A DNA stretch of 64,000 nt from Neoroseomonas soli (GTDB lineage Bacteria; Pseudomonadota; Alphaproteobacteria; Acetobacterales; Acetobacteraceae), in NCBI RefSeq assembly GCF_018129065.1, contig NZ_JAAEDM010000006.1, positions 62,001 through 126,000 on the forward strand, in the 5' to 3' direction. A model generated the notes under the pieces. It made no database searches. It had not been told where the DNA came from and was given only the letters and a program-made list of their open reading frames with translations. Every line of letters begins with the position of its first letter. Within the stretch, counting starts at the first letter, position 1. A program made the position numbers and the translations under genes. Shown in pieces: positions 1 through 8,058 of the stretch.

Positions 1-1
1 C

Positions 2-766
2 GTGACGAACGAGGGCAATGGCGACCTGACGCAGACGCTGCCGCGCGTGCACATCGCGCTCGCATCCATCGAGAAGGTGGTGCCGACGCTGGAAGACGCG
101 ACTTCCCTGCTGCGGCTGCTGGCGCGGTCGGCGACCGGGCAGGATTTCTCCGTCTATACGACCTTCAGCACGGGGGCGCGGCGGCCGGGTGATCTCGACG
201 GGCCGGAGGAATACCACGTCGTCCTGCTCGACAACGGCCGGACCAACATGATCGGGTCCGAGTTCCAGGAGATGCTGCGCTGCATCCGCTGCGCCGCCTG
301 CATGAACCACTGCCCGGTCTACGGCGTGACCGGCGGGCATGCCTATGGCTGGGTCTATCCGGGGCCGATGGGCGCGGTGCTGACGCCCTCCTTGATCGGC
401 GTGGACAAGGCGGGGCACCTGCCGAATGCCTCCACCTTCTGCGGCAAGTGCGAGAGCGTCTGCCCGGTGAAGATCCCGCTGCCCAAGATGATGCGCCACT
501 GGCGCGAGCGGGAATTCGAACGGCACCTGACGCCCGCTGGGGTGCGCCGCGGACTCGGCGTCTGGGCCTGGTTCGCGAAGCGGCCCGGCGCCTATCGGCT
601 GGCGACGAAGACGGCGATCGGCGCGCTGTCGCTGCTCGCGCGCGGCAAGGGCGCCTTCCGGTCCCTGCCGCTCGCCGGCGGCTGGACCAAGGGGCGCGAC
701 CTGCCGGCGCCGGAGCCGGGCGGTACCTTCATGGCCCGCTACGCCAAGATGCAGCGGGGGCGGTGA
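2..766 (+). CDS. lutB: LutB-type lactate utilisation iron-sulfur protein, C-terminal part
   Basis: The gene runs in from the left edge, so only about 254 C-terminal residues of a roughly 470-residue family are visible. Two cysteine clusters typical of 8Fe ferredoxin-like domains are present: CIRCAACMNHCP (Cys94, 97, 100, 104 of the visible part) and CGKCESVCP (Cys147, 150, 154), each able to hold a 4Fe-4S cluster. In the LutABC family this subunit carries electrons during L-lactate oxidation to pyruvate. It ends five bases before the start of lutC, as expected for a lut operon; lutA would lie outside the window. The true start is not visible. Identification rests on the cysteine pattern and the lutC neighbour. 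Confidence 0.9.
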   Translation: MTNEGNGDLTQTLPRVHIALASIEKVVPTLEDATSLLRLLARSATGQDFSVYTTFSTGARRPGDLDGPEEYHVVLLDNGRTNMIGSEFQEMLRCIRCAACMNHCPVYGVTGGHAYGWVYPGPMGAVLTPSLIGVDKAGHLPNASTFCGKCESVCPVKIPLPKMMRHWREREFERHLTPAGVRRGLGVWAWFAKRPGAYRLATKTAIGALSLLARGKGAFRSLPLAGGWTKGRDLPAPEPGGTFMARYAKMQRGR

Positions 767-770
767 GGGC

Positions 771-1526
771 ATGAGCAAGGACGCGATCCTCGGCGCCATC
801 CGTCGTGGGCTGAAGCGCGGGCCGCTACCCGCCGACCAGCGCGCCATGCTGGACGGGCGCCTCGCCACCCATCCGCGCCACCTGATCCCACAGCGTTCGC
901 GCGTGTCGCGGCCGGAGCAGGTCGCGCTGTTCGTCCGCAACGTCGAGAAGGAGTTCGGCTCGGTCACGCGCGTGGCCGATGCGAAGGACATCCCGGGCGC
1001 GGTGGCGGACTACCTGGCGGCACAGAATCTCGCGCCACGCTTCGTGCTGGCGCCGAACCCGGAACTCCAGGAACTGCCCTGGTCCGACAAGCCGATGCTG
1101 GAATTCGAGGCGCGGCGCGCGCAGCCGAGCGACGCCGTCTCCGTCCAGCACGGCTATGCCGCCATCGCCGAGACCGGCACGCTGATGCTGCCCTCCGATC
1201 CTGCGCGGCCGACCACGCTGAACATCCTGGCGGAGACGGAGATTGTCGTGCTCCGCGCTTCCCGCATCGCCGGCGCGTACGAGGAAGCCTGGGACCTGCT
1301 GCGCGCGGAACGCACCGACGCGGTGACCGGCGGCTTCATGCCGCGCAACGTCATGCTGGTGACCGGCCCATCCCGCAGCGCCGACATCGAGCAGACGCTC
1401 GAACTCGGCGCGCACGGCCCGCGGCGATTGCACATCGTGCTGCTGGATGATGATCCCGCCGCGCGGAGCGCGGACGATCCCACGGCGCGGAGCGCCAACG
1501 ACCCCGCCGCGCCGCCGACCCCCTGA
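771..1526 (+). CDS. lutC: LutC/YkgG family protein (LUD domain)
   Basis: A 251-residue protein with the LUD-domain signature AIAETGTLML followed by a segment ending in a conserved ILAETEIVVL-type strand. LutC is the third component of the LutABC lactate oxidation complex; its exact chemical role is not settled. It starts four bases after the lutB stop, so the two are surely co-transcribed. The last 30 or so residues are odd: an aspartate/alanine/proline-rich tail made of near-repeats DDPAARSA, DDPTARSA and NDPAAPP, encoded by 24-bp tandem units at about 1448-1516. The family core ends before this tail, so it looks like a recent repeat expansion. Confidence 0.9.
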   Translation: MSKDAILGAIRRGLKRGPLPADQRAMLDGRLATHPRHLIPQRSRVSRPEQVALFVRNVEKEFGSVTRVADAKDIPGAVADYLAAQNLAPRFVLAPNPELQELPWSDKPMLEFEARRAQPSDAVSVQHGYAAIAETGTLMLPSDPARPTTLNILAETEIVVLRASRIAGAYEEAWDLLRAERTDAVTGGFMPRNVMLVTGPSRSADIEQTLELGAHGPRRLHIVLLDDDPAARSADDPTARSANDPAAPPTP

Positions 1527-1529
1527 ACC

Positions 1530-2060
1530 ATGCCCCGCCGCCTCCGCGGCCTGTCGGAGGCCGATCGCGCCCTCTGGCGTGCCTATGCCGCCGAGATCGT
1601 GCCGCTGCCGGGGCACGAGTTGGCGCCGGAACCCGCGCCGCCCATGCCGGTCGTCGCCGCGTCCACCCTGGCCGCGCCATCCGCGCCGCCCCTGCCGCCG
1701 GCGCGTTGGGCGCCGCCCCCCATCGCGGTGAACGCGCCGCCCGCTGGGCTGGACGACCGCCGCTGGCGCGACCTGCGTCGCGGGAAGCTCAAGCCCGAGC
1801 GCACGCTGGACCTGCACGGCCGCCGCGCGCAGGACGCGCATGCGGCTGTCCATGCCTTCCTCGCCGGTGCCTTCGCGGACGGATTGCGCTGCGTCGCCGT
1901 CATCACCGGCCGGGGTTCCTCGCCCGAGGGCGGCGTGCTGCGGCGTGAACTGCCACACTGGCTGAACGCCCCGGACTTGCGCCGCATCCTGCTCGGCGCC
2001 GCGCACCCCCACAGCGCGAACACCGGCGCCGTTCACCTGCTGTTGCGCCGCCGCCGATGA
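1530..2060 (+). CDS. Smr domain protein
   Basis: A 176-residue protein. The N-terminal half is proline/alanine-rich and probably disordered. The C-terminal half, from about residue 90, is a stand-alone Smr domain: LDLHGRRAQDAHAAVHAFL, then the glycine-rich VITGRGSSPEGGVLRRELPHWL and an HPHSANTGAVHLLLRR end. Smr domains, first described in MutS2, are nucleases acting on branched DNA or mRNA; the LDLHG and TGRG motifs are the expected active-site elements. It starts four bases after lutC and could be in the same transcript, though no functional link is evident. The cellular substrate is unknown. Confidence 0.85.
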   Translation: MPRRLRGLSEADRALWRAYAAEIVPLPGHELAPEPAPPMPVVAASTLAAPSAPPLPPARWAPPPIAVNAPPAGLDDRRWRDLRRGKLKPERTLDLHGRRAQDAHAAVHAFLAGAFADGLRCVAVITGRGSSPEGGVLRRELPHWLNAPDLRRILLGAAHPHSANTGAVHLLLRRRR

Positions 2061-2075
2061 ACATCCCAGGTTCAC

Positions 2076-2120
2076 AAGGAAGGAGGGGGGATTCGGGGGG
2101 AGTTCCCTCCCCCCGACCTT
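2076..2120. repeat. Intergenic palindromic repeat, GGGGGAG-TTCN-CTCCCCC family, copy 1
   Basis: A purine-rich lead (AAGGAAGGAGGGGGG) is followed by a perfect 9-bp hairpin, CGGGGGGAG at 2094-2102, loop TTCC, CTCCCCCCG at 2107-2115. It sits between the Smr gene and the XRE regulator. Related sequences occur near 20092, 55294 and 58121. It may act as a terminator, but has no clear T tract. Confidence 0.6.
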
Positions 2121-2127
2121 CCGCCCC

Positions 2128-2496
2128 ATGACCCCGTTCGGCGCCCGCCTGCGCGAACTCCGCGCCCAGCGCGGCGTCACGCTGAAGGAGCTCGCGACCG
2201 CCTTGCAGGTTTCCACCGCCTATCTTTCCGCGCTCGAGCACGGCCGCCGCGGCCGCCCTTCGCCGGGCCTCGTGCACCAGGTGAACGAGTTTTTCGGCCT
2301 GATCTGGGACGATGCGGAGGAACTCGCCCGTCTCGCCCGGCAATCCCATCCGCGCGTGGTGCTCGACACCTCGGGCCTGGCACCGGAGATCACGGACTTC
2401 GCCAACCGCCTGGCGAAGGACGTGCGCAGCCTGACGCCGGAAACGGTGGCGCGGCTGAACGCGGTGCTCGACAGCCGCCCGAAGGCGAAGCGCTGA
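2128..2496 (+). CDS. XRE-family (Cro/CI-type HTH) transcriptional regulator
   Basis: A 122-residue DNA-binding protein. Residues 5-65 form an HTH_3 domain: FGARLRELRAQRGVTLKELA, then STAYLSALEHGRRGRPS, which is the recognition-helix region. The C-terminal half is helical with no ligand domain that I recognise. It overlaps the following transporter gene by one base (TGATG), so the two are translationally coupled and the regulator may control its own operon. The target and the signal are unknown. The start is set by the HTH beginning near residue 5. Confidence 0.85.
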   Translation: MTPFGARLRELRAQRGVTLKELATALQVSTAYLSALEHGRRGRPSPGLVHQVNEFFGLIWDDAEELARLARQSHPRVVLDTSGLAPEITDFANRLAKDVRSLTPETVARLNAVLDSRPKAKR

Positions 2497-3629
2497 TGCA
2501 TGCGATCTCGGCCGGGCTGCTGGCGGGGTTCGTCGGCTTCGCCTCCTCCTTCGCCGTGGTGCTGCAAGGATTGCATGCGGTGGGCGCGAGCCCGTCCCAG
2601 GCGGCCTCCGGCCTGATGGCGCTGTCGATCGCCATGGGGCTCGCGGGCATCGTGCTGTCGTTGAAGCTGCGGCTGCCGATCAGCGTCGCGTGGTCCACGC
2701 CGGGCGGGGCGCTGCTGGCGGCGACCGCGGCGCCGGCCGGCGGCTTCGCGGAGGCCGTGGGTGCGTTCCTGGTCTGCGGCGTGCTGCTGACGGCGGCGGG
2801 GCTGTGGAAGCCGCTCGGGCGCGCCGTGGCGGCGATCCCGGCACCGCTGGCGAACGCCATGTTGGCGGGGATCCTGTTCACGCTCTGCCTCGCGCCTGTG
2901 CGCGCGGTGGCGGAGCAGCCGATGGCGGGCCTCGCCATCGTCGTCACCTGGGCGGTGATGGCGCGCATCAACCGGCTGCTGGCGGTGCCGGCGGCGGTGG
3001 TGGTGGCGGTCGGCGTGATCGCCACCTCGGCGCCGTTGCCGGCGACGGGCTGGATGCCGCAGCCGGAATTCGTGCTGCCTGGCTTCTCCGTCGAGGCCCT
3101 GACGGGCATCGCGCTGCCGTTGTTCATCGTGACCATGGCCTCGCAGAACATCCCCGGCCTCGCGGTGCTCGCGGCCAATGGCTACCGGCCGGAGGCGGGG
3201 CCGCTGTTCGCCACCACCGGCCTGTTCAGCCTGGCCGGCGCGCCGCTGGGCGGGCACGCGGTCAACCTCGCGGCGATCACGGCGGCGCTCTGCGCCGGGG
3301 AAGGGGCGGGGCCCGATCCGGCGCGGAGGTGGATCGCGGCGGTGGTGGCCGGCGCGACCTACATCCTCTTCGGGCTGCTCGCCGGGGCGGTCACGGTCTT
3401 CGTCTCGGCGGCGCCGCCGGTGCTGATCCAGGCGGTGGCGGGGCTGGCGCTGCTCGGGCCCTTCGGGGGCGCGATGCTCGGCGCCGTCTATGCGCCGGAC
3501 GGGCGGGAGGCGGCGCTGGTCTGCTTCGTCGTCACCGCCTCGGGTGTCGCGTTCCTCGGTATCGGGGGGGCGTTCTGGGGGCTGCTGGCGGGCGGGGCAG
3601 TGATGCTGCTGGCGCGCTGGCGGGCATGA
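2496..3629 (+). CDS. BenE-family benzoate/H+ symporter-like transporter
   Basis: A 377-residue integral inner-membrane protein of about eleven hydrophobic segments, with the BenE features SVAWSTPGGALLAA near residue 65 and the strongly conserved FIVTMASQNIPGLAVL near residue 210. Family members import benzoate or related aromatic acids with protons; the substrate here cannot be told from sequence and no benzoate catabolic genes are nearby. Start codon overlaps the stop of the XRE regulator. The next gene overlaps its stop by four bases, so regulator, transporter and DUF2585 protein form a tightly packed unit. Confidence 0.85.
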   Translation: MHAISAGLLAGFVGFASSFAVVLQGLHAVGASPSQAASGLMALSIAMGLAGIVLSLKLRLPISVAWSTPGGALLAATAAPAGGFAEAVGAFLVCGVLLTAAGLWKPLGRAVAAIPAPLANAMLAGILFTLCLAPVRAVAEQPMAGLAIVVTWAVMARINRLLAVPAAVVVAVGVIATSAPLPATGWMPQPEFVLPGFSVEALTGIALPLFIVTMASQNIPGLAVLAANGYRPEAGPLFATTGLFSLAGAPLGGHAVNLAAITAALCAGEGAGPDPARRWIAAVVAGATYILFGLLAGAVTVFVSAAPPVLIQAVAGLALLGPFGGAMLGAVYAPDGREAALVCFVVTASGVAFLGIGGAFWGLLAGGAVMLLARWRA

Positions 3630-4204
3630 GCGCGCGCTGGCTGCCCTGGGCGGCGATGGCGGGGATCCTCGCCGCCGTCGCCGCGATCCAGTTCGCCATC
3701 GGGCGGCTGCCGATCTGCGCCTGCGGCTACGTGAAGTTCTGGCACGGCGATGTCTGGTCGTCGGAGAACTCGCAGCACCTGACGGACTGGTACACGCTGT
3801 CGCACCTCGCGCACGGCTTCATTTTCTACGCCGTGCTGCGCTGGCTGCGGCCGGGCTGGAGCCTCGCCTGGCGCGCCGTCGCCGCGCTGCTGGTGGAAGG
3901 CGCATGGGAGGTGGCGGAGAACACATCCCTCGTCATCGACCGGTATCGGGAGGTGACGGCCTCGCTCGACTACTACGGCGACAGCATCGTGAATTCCTTC
4001 GGCGACGGCGTGGCGATGCTGGCGGGCTTCTTCCTGGCGGCGCGGCTGCCGGTGACGGCCTCGGTCGTCATCGTGCTGGCGATGGAAGGGCTCGCGGTCT
4101 GGATGATCCGCGACAATCTCGCGCTCAATGTCCTGATGCTGCTCTGGCCCGTCGAGGCGGTGCGCGAATGGCAGATGCAGGGCGCGCCGACCGGGACGCG
4201 CTGA
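3626..4204 (+). CDS. DUF2585 (UPF0314) family membrane protein
   Basis: A 192-residue membrane protein starting in an ATGA overlap with the transporter stop. Family hallmarks are an N-terminal membrane segment, the cysteine-containing stretch ICACGYVKFWHGDVWSSENS, then HLTDWYTLSHLAHGFIFY, EGAWEVAENTSLVIDRYRE and YYGDSIVNSFGD. These motifs are typical of the family, which is frequent in Alphaproteobacteria and has no established function. The conserved histidines, aspartates and glutamates within membrane segments suggest a metal- or lipid-related activity, but that is only inference. The gene converges with moeA four bases later. Confidence 0.85.
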   Translation: MSARWLPWAAMAGILAAVAAIQFAIGRLPICACGYVKFWHGDVWSSENSQHLTDWYTLSHLAHGFIFYAVLRWLRPGWSLAWRAVAALLVEGAWEVAENTSLVIDRYREVTASLDYYGDSIVNSFGDGVAMLAGFFLAARLPVTASVVIVLAMEGLAVWMIRDNLALNVLMLLWPVEAVREWQMQGAPTGTR

Positions 4205-4208
4205 ACCG

Positions 4209-6194
4209 TCAGCCGGCCGGCACGAAGCCCAGCGCCGAGAGCCTGTCGCGCACCGGCGCCGAGCGCAGCGCATCGAGGAAGGCCTCGACCGCCGGCCGCG
4301 ACGCGCGGGCTTCGGGCAGGAAGAAGTCGTAGACCTCGTCGGCCAGCGGCAGGAAGCCGAGACCATAGGCGCGCGCCACGCTGGCGATCGCGACACCCCA
4401 GTCCGCGCGCCCCTGCGCCACTGCCGCCGCGACCGCATTGTGCGACTTCGGCTGGTTCGCATATCCCGCCGGTCGCACGCCGCCGAGCAGCCCATCGAGC
4501 AACATCCGCGTGCCCGAGCCCGCATTGCGGTTCACCAGCAGGCAGGCGGGGTCGGGTGCGGCGCGGCGCACCGCTTCGCGTCCGTCTAGCCCCTCGAAGC
4601 GTGCATCGCCGGGGCGGAACACCACGCCCTGCAGCCGCCGCCAGCCCGGCACCAGCCGCAGGCCGGGCGCGAGGAAGGGCGTGTTGTAGGTGCTGCTCCC
4701 CGGGTCGAGCAGATGCGCCGGCGCCAGGTCGCATTCCCCGCGCTTCGCCGCCGCCAGCCCGCCCAGGCTGCCGACGGCGAGCGTGCGCGCCCGCAATCCC
4801 CGCGCCGCGAGAGCATCCAGCACCGCATCCAGCCCGATGCAGTGGCTGCCGATGATGACGAGGTCCGGCGGCCGCGCCGCCTTGCCGATCAGCCGCACGC
4901 TGACCTGCGCCGCCGCCTCCGCCCCGGCATCCAGCGCCGGGATGGCGAAGAACCCATCCGCCTGGGAAAAGGCCGTGACGCTGCCCGAACCCTTGCCGAG
5001 CGGGAAGGCGTGCAGCCCACCTTCCGGCGCCTCGGCCAGCGAGACCATCACGTATTCCGTGCGGCCGAGTTCGCTCGGCGTGCGCACGGCGAGGGTCGCC
5101 GCCACCTGCGTTTCCTCCCGCGGCGGCAGCCCGGCCAGCGCGCGGATCACCGGCACGACGAATTCGTGGAAGGTGAAGACCGCGCTGGTCGGGAAGCCCG
5201 GCAGCACCACCAGCGGCACCTGCCCGACGGCCGCGAGGCACAGCGGCTTGCCCGGCTTCAGCGCCACCCCGTGCACGATCACGCCCGGCGCACCCAGCCG
5301 CGAGAGAATGCGATGCGACACATCCCCCGCGCCCTTGCTGGTGCCGCCCGACATCACGACGAGGTCGGCGCGGTCCAGCGCCTCCCGCACCGCAGCCTCC
5401 AGGACGGCCTCGTCGTCGCGGAAGATGCCCATCGGCACCGGTTCGCCGCCATTCTCGGCGACGGCGGCGCAGAGGATCGCGGCATTGCTGTCGGTGATGC
5501 CGCCCGGCGGCAGCGGCGCGCCCGGCGGCACCAGCTCGTCGCCGGTCGAGATCACCGCGACGCGCGGCCGGCGCACCACCGGCACCTCCGCCAGGCCAGC
5601 GGCGGCGAGCATCCCGATCTCGCGGCTCGTCACCACCGTGCCGGCGCGCAGCAGCGCCTCCCCGCGTGCGATGTCGCTGCCGGCGAAGCCGATGAACTGG
5701 CCCGGCCCGACGGCGCGCTTCAGCACCACCACCGGGCCGTCCGGCGCATCATCGAGTTCCGTCCACTCGATCATCGCCACCGCATCGGCGCCGCGCGGGA
5801 TCACGCCGCCGGTGGCGATGGCGGTGACGGTGCCGGGCGCGACCTCGATGCCCGGCGCGACGCCGCAGGCGAGGAGTTCCGCGTTCAGCCGCAGCCGCAC
5901 CGGCGCGGCCTCGGAGGCCATCGCCGCATCCGCCGCGCGCAGCGCGAAGCCGTCCACCGAGGAACGGTCGAAGGGTGGCGCATCCGCCGCCGCCGTGACG
6001 GTTTCAGCCACCACGCGGCCGAGGCTCGCGGCAAGGCCGAGGCGCTCGGCCGGCAGCGGGCGCAGGTCGAGGGCAGCGCGGAAGCGCCGGGTCGCCTCCT
6101 CGGCGGAGACGACCTCGAGGAACTGCTCCTGCCGCGCGGCGCGACGCAGGCGATCGAGGAGGTCAGCGGGGGCATGCTTCATGGCTTCGGTCAC
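4209..6194 (-). CDS. moeA: Molybdopterin molybdenumtransferase MoeA fused to a periplasmic-binding-like domain
   Basis: A 661-residue fusion. Residues 1 to about 420 are MoeA, which inserts molybdate into adenylylated molybdopterin: PPFDRSSVDGFALRAAD, ATGGVIPRGADAVAMIEWTE, STGDELVPPG, MSGGTSKGAGDVSHR and LKPGKPLCLA, then LPGFPTS. From about residue 435 comes a substrate-binding-protein-like domain (PDLVIIGSHCIGLDAVLD ... NRNAGSGTRMLLDGLL ... GRADWGVAIASVARAYGLGF), the type found alone or fused in molybdate-linked proteins (COG1910). A role in sensing or delivering oxyanion is plausible but inferred. The GTG start at 6194 overlaps the stop of the second MoeA-like gene by four bases; an in-frame ATG at 6182 is an alternative. 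Confidence 0.9.
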   Translation of the reverse strand: MTEAMKHAPADLLDRLRRAARQEQFLEVVSAEEATRRFRAALDLRPLPAERLGLAASLGRVVAETVTAAADAPPFDRSSVDGFALRAADAAMASEAAPVRLRLNAELLACGVAPGIEVAPGTVTAIATGGVIPRGADAVAMIEWTELDDAPDGPVVVLKRAVGPGQFIGFAGSDIARGEALLRAGTVVTSREIGMLAAAGLAEVPVVRRPRVAVISTGDELVPPGAPLPPGGITDSNAAILCAAVAENGGEPVPMGIFRDDEAVLEAAVREALDRADLVVMSGGTSKGAGDVSHRILSRLGAPGVIVHGVALKPGKPLCLAAVGQVPLVVLPGFPTSAVFTFHEFVVPVIRALAGLPPREETQVAATLAVRTPSELGRTEYVMVSLAEAPEGGLHAFPLGKGSGSVTAFSQADGFFAIPALDAGAEAAAQVSVRLIGKAARPPDLVIIGSHCIGLDAVLDALAARGLRARTLAVGSLGGLAAAKRGECDLAPAHLLDPGSSTYNTPFLAPGLRLVPGWRRLQGVVFRPGDARFEGLDGREAVRRAAPDPACLLVNRNAGSGTRMLLDGLLGGVRPAGYANQPKSHNAVAAAVAQGRADWGVAIASVARAYGLGFLPLADEVYDFFLPEARASRPAVEAFLDALRSAPVRDRLSALGFVPAG

Positions 6195-7339
6195 AGCGGC
6201 ATGACGGGGACATCGGCGCCGGGCTCGTAGCCTTCCGATCCGGGCGGCACCACCAGCACGGCATCGGCGGCGGCGAAGGCGCCCGGGGGCAGGGCGCCGA
6301 TGGCCAGGGGTTCCGCGAGGCCCCGCGCATCCACGCGCAGGGGCACGAGTTCGGCGAAGCCGATGCCGGAGGCCACCTTGCGCGCCAGCCGCGCATGCGC
6401 GGGCGCCGCGCCGCGCAGGCCGGACAATGCCGCCAGGGCCGGCCGCGCGAGCAGCAGCCAGGCGGCGAGCGCATCCTCCGTCCGCCCCGGCAGGATCAGC
6501 ACGGGGGTTCCGCCCACCGCGCCGAACCCGGCCGTGGTGCCCGGCCGGGCACCGATGCCGTGCAGGGCCACCCGTCCCGCCGCGGCGAGCCCTTCGGCGC
6601 TGCGATCCTCCGCCCCCTCTCCGCTGCCGCCGCCGAGCAGGATCAGATCATGGTCCGGCGCGGCGGCGCGCAGTGCGGCGGCCGTATTCTCCGGCGTACC
6701 TGGCCGCGGCGGCAGGGCCGACCAGTCCGCGCCCTCGGCCGCGGCGAGGAGCGCCAGCAGGGGGCCGTTGGTGTCGCGCGCCGGATCGGTGGCGATCTCC
6801 GCCCCTGTCGCGATCCAGGCGAGGCGCGGAACGCGGACCGCGGCCTCCGCCGAGCCGAGCGCGGCCAGCGCCGGCAGGTCTCGGGCCCGCAGCCTTTCGC
6901 CGGCAGCGCGCAGCACCGTTCCCGCCGCGATGTCCTCGCCGGGCCGCCTGACGCCCTCGCCGGGGGCGACGGGCTGCACGGCCTGCGCGAAGGGGCCGGT
7001 CATCTCCAGGTCGAAGGGCGGCAGGACGGCATCCGTGCCGGGCGGCAGGCCATCCCCCGGCCGGACCCGCAACGGCGGGCCGGCCAGCACGACCGGAGAA
7101 TACGGACCTGCGCCGAGCGTATCGGCGGCGGCGACCGCCCAGCCGTCGCGCAGCGCCACCGGCATGGCGGGGACGGGCGTCGCCGCCTGCACGCTCTCCG
7201 CCAGCACGCGGCCCACCGCCGCCGCGGCCGGGATGCGGCGCGGCGCGACCGGCGCGGGCAGCAGGGCCAGCCAGGCGGAGAGCGCATCCTCCAGCGGCGC
7301 GAGGCGCAAGGGGGCAGGGGCGCGCAGGGGGGAGTCCAT
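6191..7339 (-). CDS. Divergent MoeA-like molybdopterin-binding protein
   Basis: About 382 residues, related to MoeA across its length but with changed motifs: MPVALRDGWAVAAAD for the usual PPFDNSAMDGYA, DGLPPGTDAVLPPFDLE, ATGAEIA for STGDEL, ILLGGGSGEGAEDRSAEGL, RPGTTAGFG for KPGKP, and LPGRTEDALAAW for LPGNPVS. Loss of the PGKP lysine and of the GNP element suggests weak or altered catalysis. It lies directly upstream of moeA on the same strand and overlaps it, so the pair is co-expressed. Start codons at 7339, 7348 and 7357 are all in frame; I take the one nearest the family start. It may help MoeA or act on a specific molybdoenzyme; that is inference. Confidence 0.7.
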   Translation of the reverse strand: MDSPLRAPAPLRLAPLEDALSAWLALLPAPVAPRRIPAAAAVGRVLAESVQAATPVPAMPVALRDGWAVAAADTLGAGPYSPVVLAGPPLRVRPGDGLPPGTDAVLPPFDLEMTGPFAQAVQPVAPGEGVRRPGEDIAAGTVLRAAGERLRARDLPALAALGSAEAAVRVPRLAWIATGAEIATDPARDTNGPLLALLAAAEGADWSALPPRPGTPENTAAALRAAAPDHDLILLGGGSGEGAEDRSAEGLAAAGRVALHGIGARPGTTAGFGAVGGTPVLILPGRTEDALAAWLLLARPALAALSGLRGAAPAHARLARKVASGIGFAELVPLRVDARGLAEPLAIGALPPGAFAAADAVLVVPPGSEGYEPGADVPVMPL

Positions 7340-7469
7340 CACCCTCATCTCGGCCATGCGGGCGGGCTTGGCCAGACCCCGCCTCCTTCTTGTCGATGGC
7401 GCCATCGGCAGGGCCAGGCGGGGCGGCCGAGCGCAAGGCAGGGGCGCCGACACCGGGTCGGAGCCGATA

Positions 7470-7925
7470 TCAGCCGTGGGCGCGCGGCCGCCGCGCCGGC
7501 TTGATGTCCACAAGCGGCGTCCCGTCCACGCAATCCAGCCCCCGCACCAGCAGCGCGCCCGGCTCGACGCCCACCACCTCGACCTCCGAGATGGCGATCG
7601 GGTTCGGCCGGTTGGGCGAGCGCAGCGCAAAGGTGCCGAGCGGCGCCGGCCGGCCCTTCGGCGCCTGCACGAGCAGGTCGCGCCGCGCGAGGTGCATCCA
7701 GTAGAGCGCCTCCACCCACTGCCCGATGGCGATGCCGTGCAGCGCGGGTTGCCAGGCTGCGTCCACCTCGATGCGGCAGACCGGGCCTTCGGGCGTGCCG
7801 CGATGGGGGCATTCCGCGCGCGTGGCGAAAGGGGTGCGGATGCGGCCGATGAAGGCGAGGGCGGCATCGGTCCGATCCGGCGCGCCGCCTTCCACCTCGC
7901 CTGACCTCGTTGCGTTCCAGTCCAT
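7470..7925 (-). CDS. trmO: TsaA/TrmO-family tRNA methyltransferase
   Basis: About 151 residues from the ATG at 7925 (an upstream in-frame start at 7988 would add about 20 poorly conserved residues). Family motifs are IGRIRTPFATRAECPHRG, EALYWMHLARRDLLVQAPKG and the signature GTFALRSPNRPNPIAISEV. TrmO uses S-adenosylmethionine to methylate t6A37 in threonine tRNA; the beta-barrel fold and the SPNRPNPI motif fit this. In many bacteria such genes sit beside molybdenum genes, and some family members were earlier annotated in connection with molybdate metabolism; here it lies between the moeA pair and the mod operon. The precise substrate is inferred from family. Confidence 0.8.
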   Translation of the reverse strand: MDWNATRSGEVEGGAPDRTDAALAFIGRIRTPFATRAECPHRGTPEGPVCRIEVDAAWQPALHGIAIGQWVEALYWMHLARRDLLVQAPKGRPAPLGTFALRSPNRPNPIAISEVEVVGVEPGALLVRGLDCVDGTPLVDIKPARRPRAHG

Positions 7926-8016
7926 ATCGCGTCCTGTCCTCCACGCCCTTCGCGGGACGGATCCTGCCACGGATCTGCGCAGTTCCAAGCCAAGATGGAC
8001 AGGCCGGCCATCGCAG

Positions 8017-8040
8017 GGTTATTTCCAGTAGAATATAGCG
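8017..8040 (+). promoter_or_regulatory. Candidate ModE-type operator upstream of modA
   Basis: Half-sites GGTTATTT (8017-8024) and ATATAGCG (8033-8040) are separated by 8 bp, the same 8+8+8 layout as the known enterobacterial ModE box CGTTATAT-N8-ACATAACG. It is an A+T island in very G+C-rich DNA, ends 18 bp before the modA start, and a modE gene closes the operon. Predicted role: molybdate-dependent repression of modABC-modE. Confidence 0.55.
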
Positions 8041-8058
8041 GACCGAGGAAGCTCTCCC

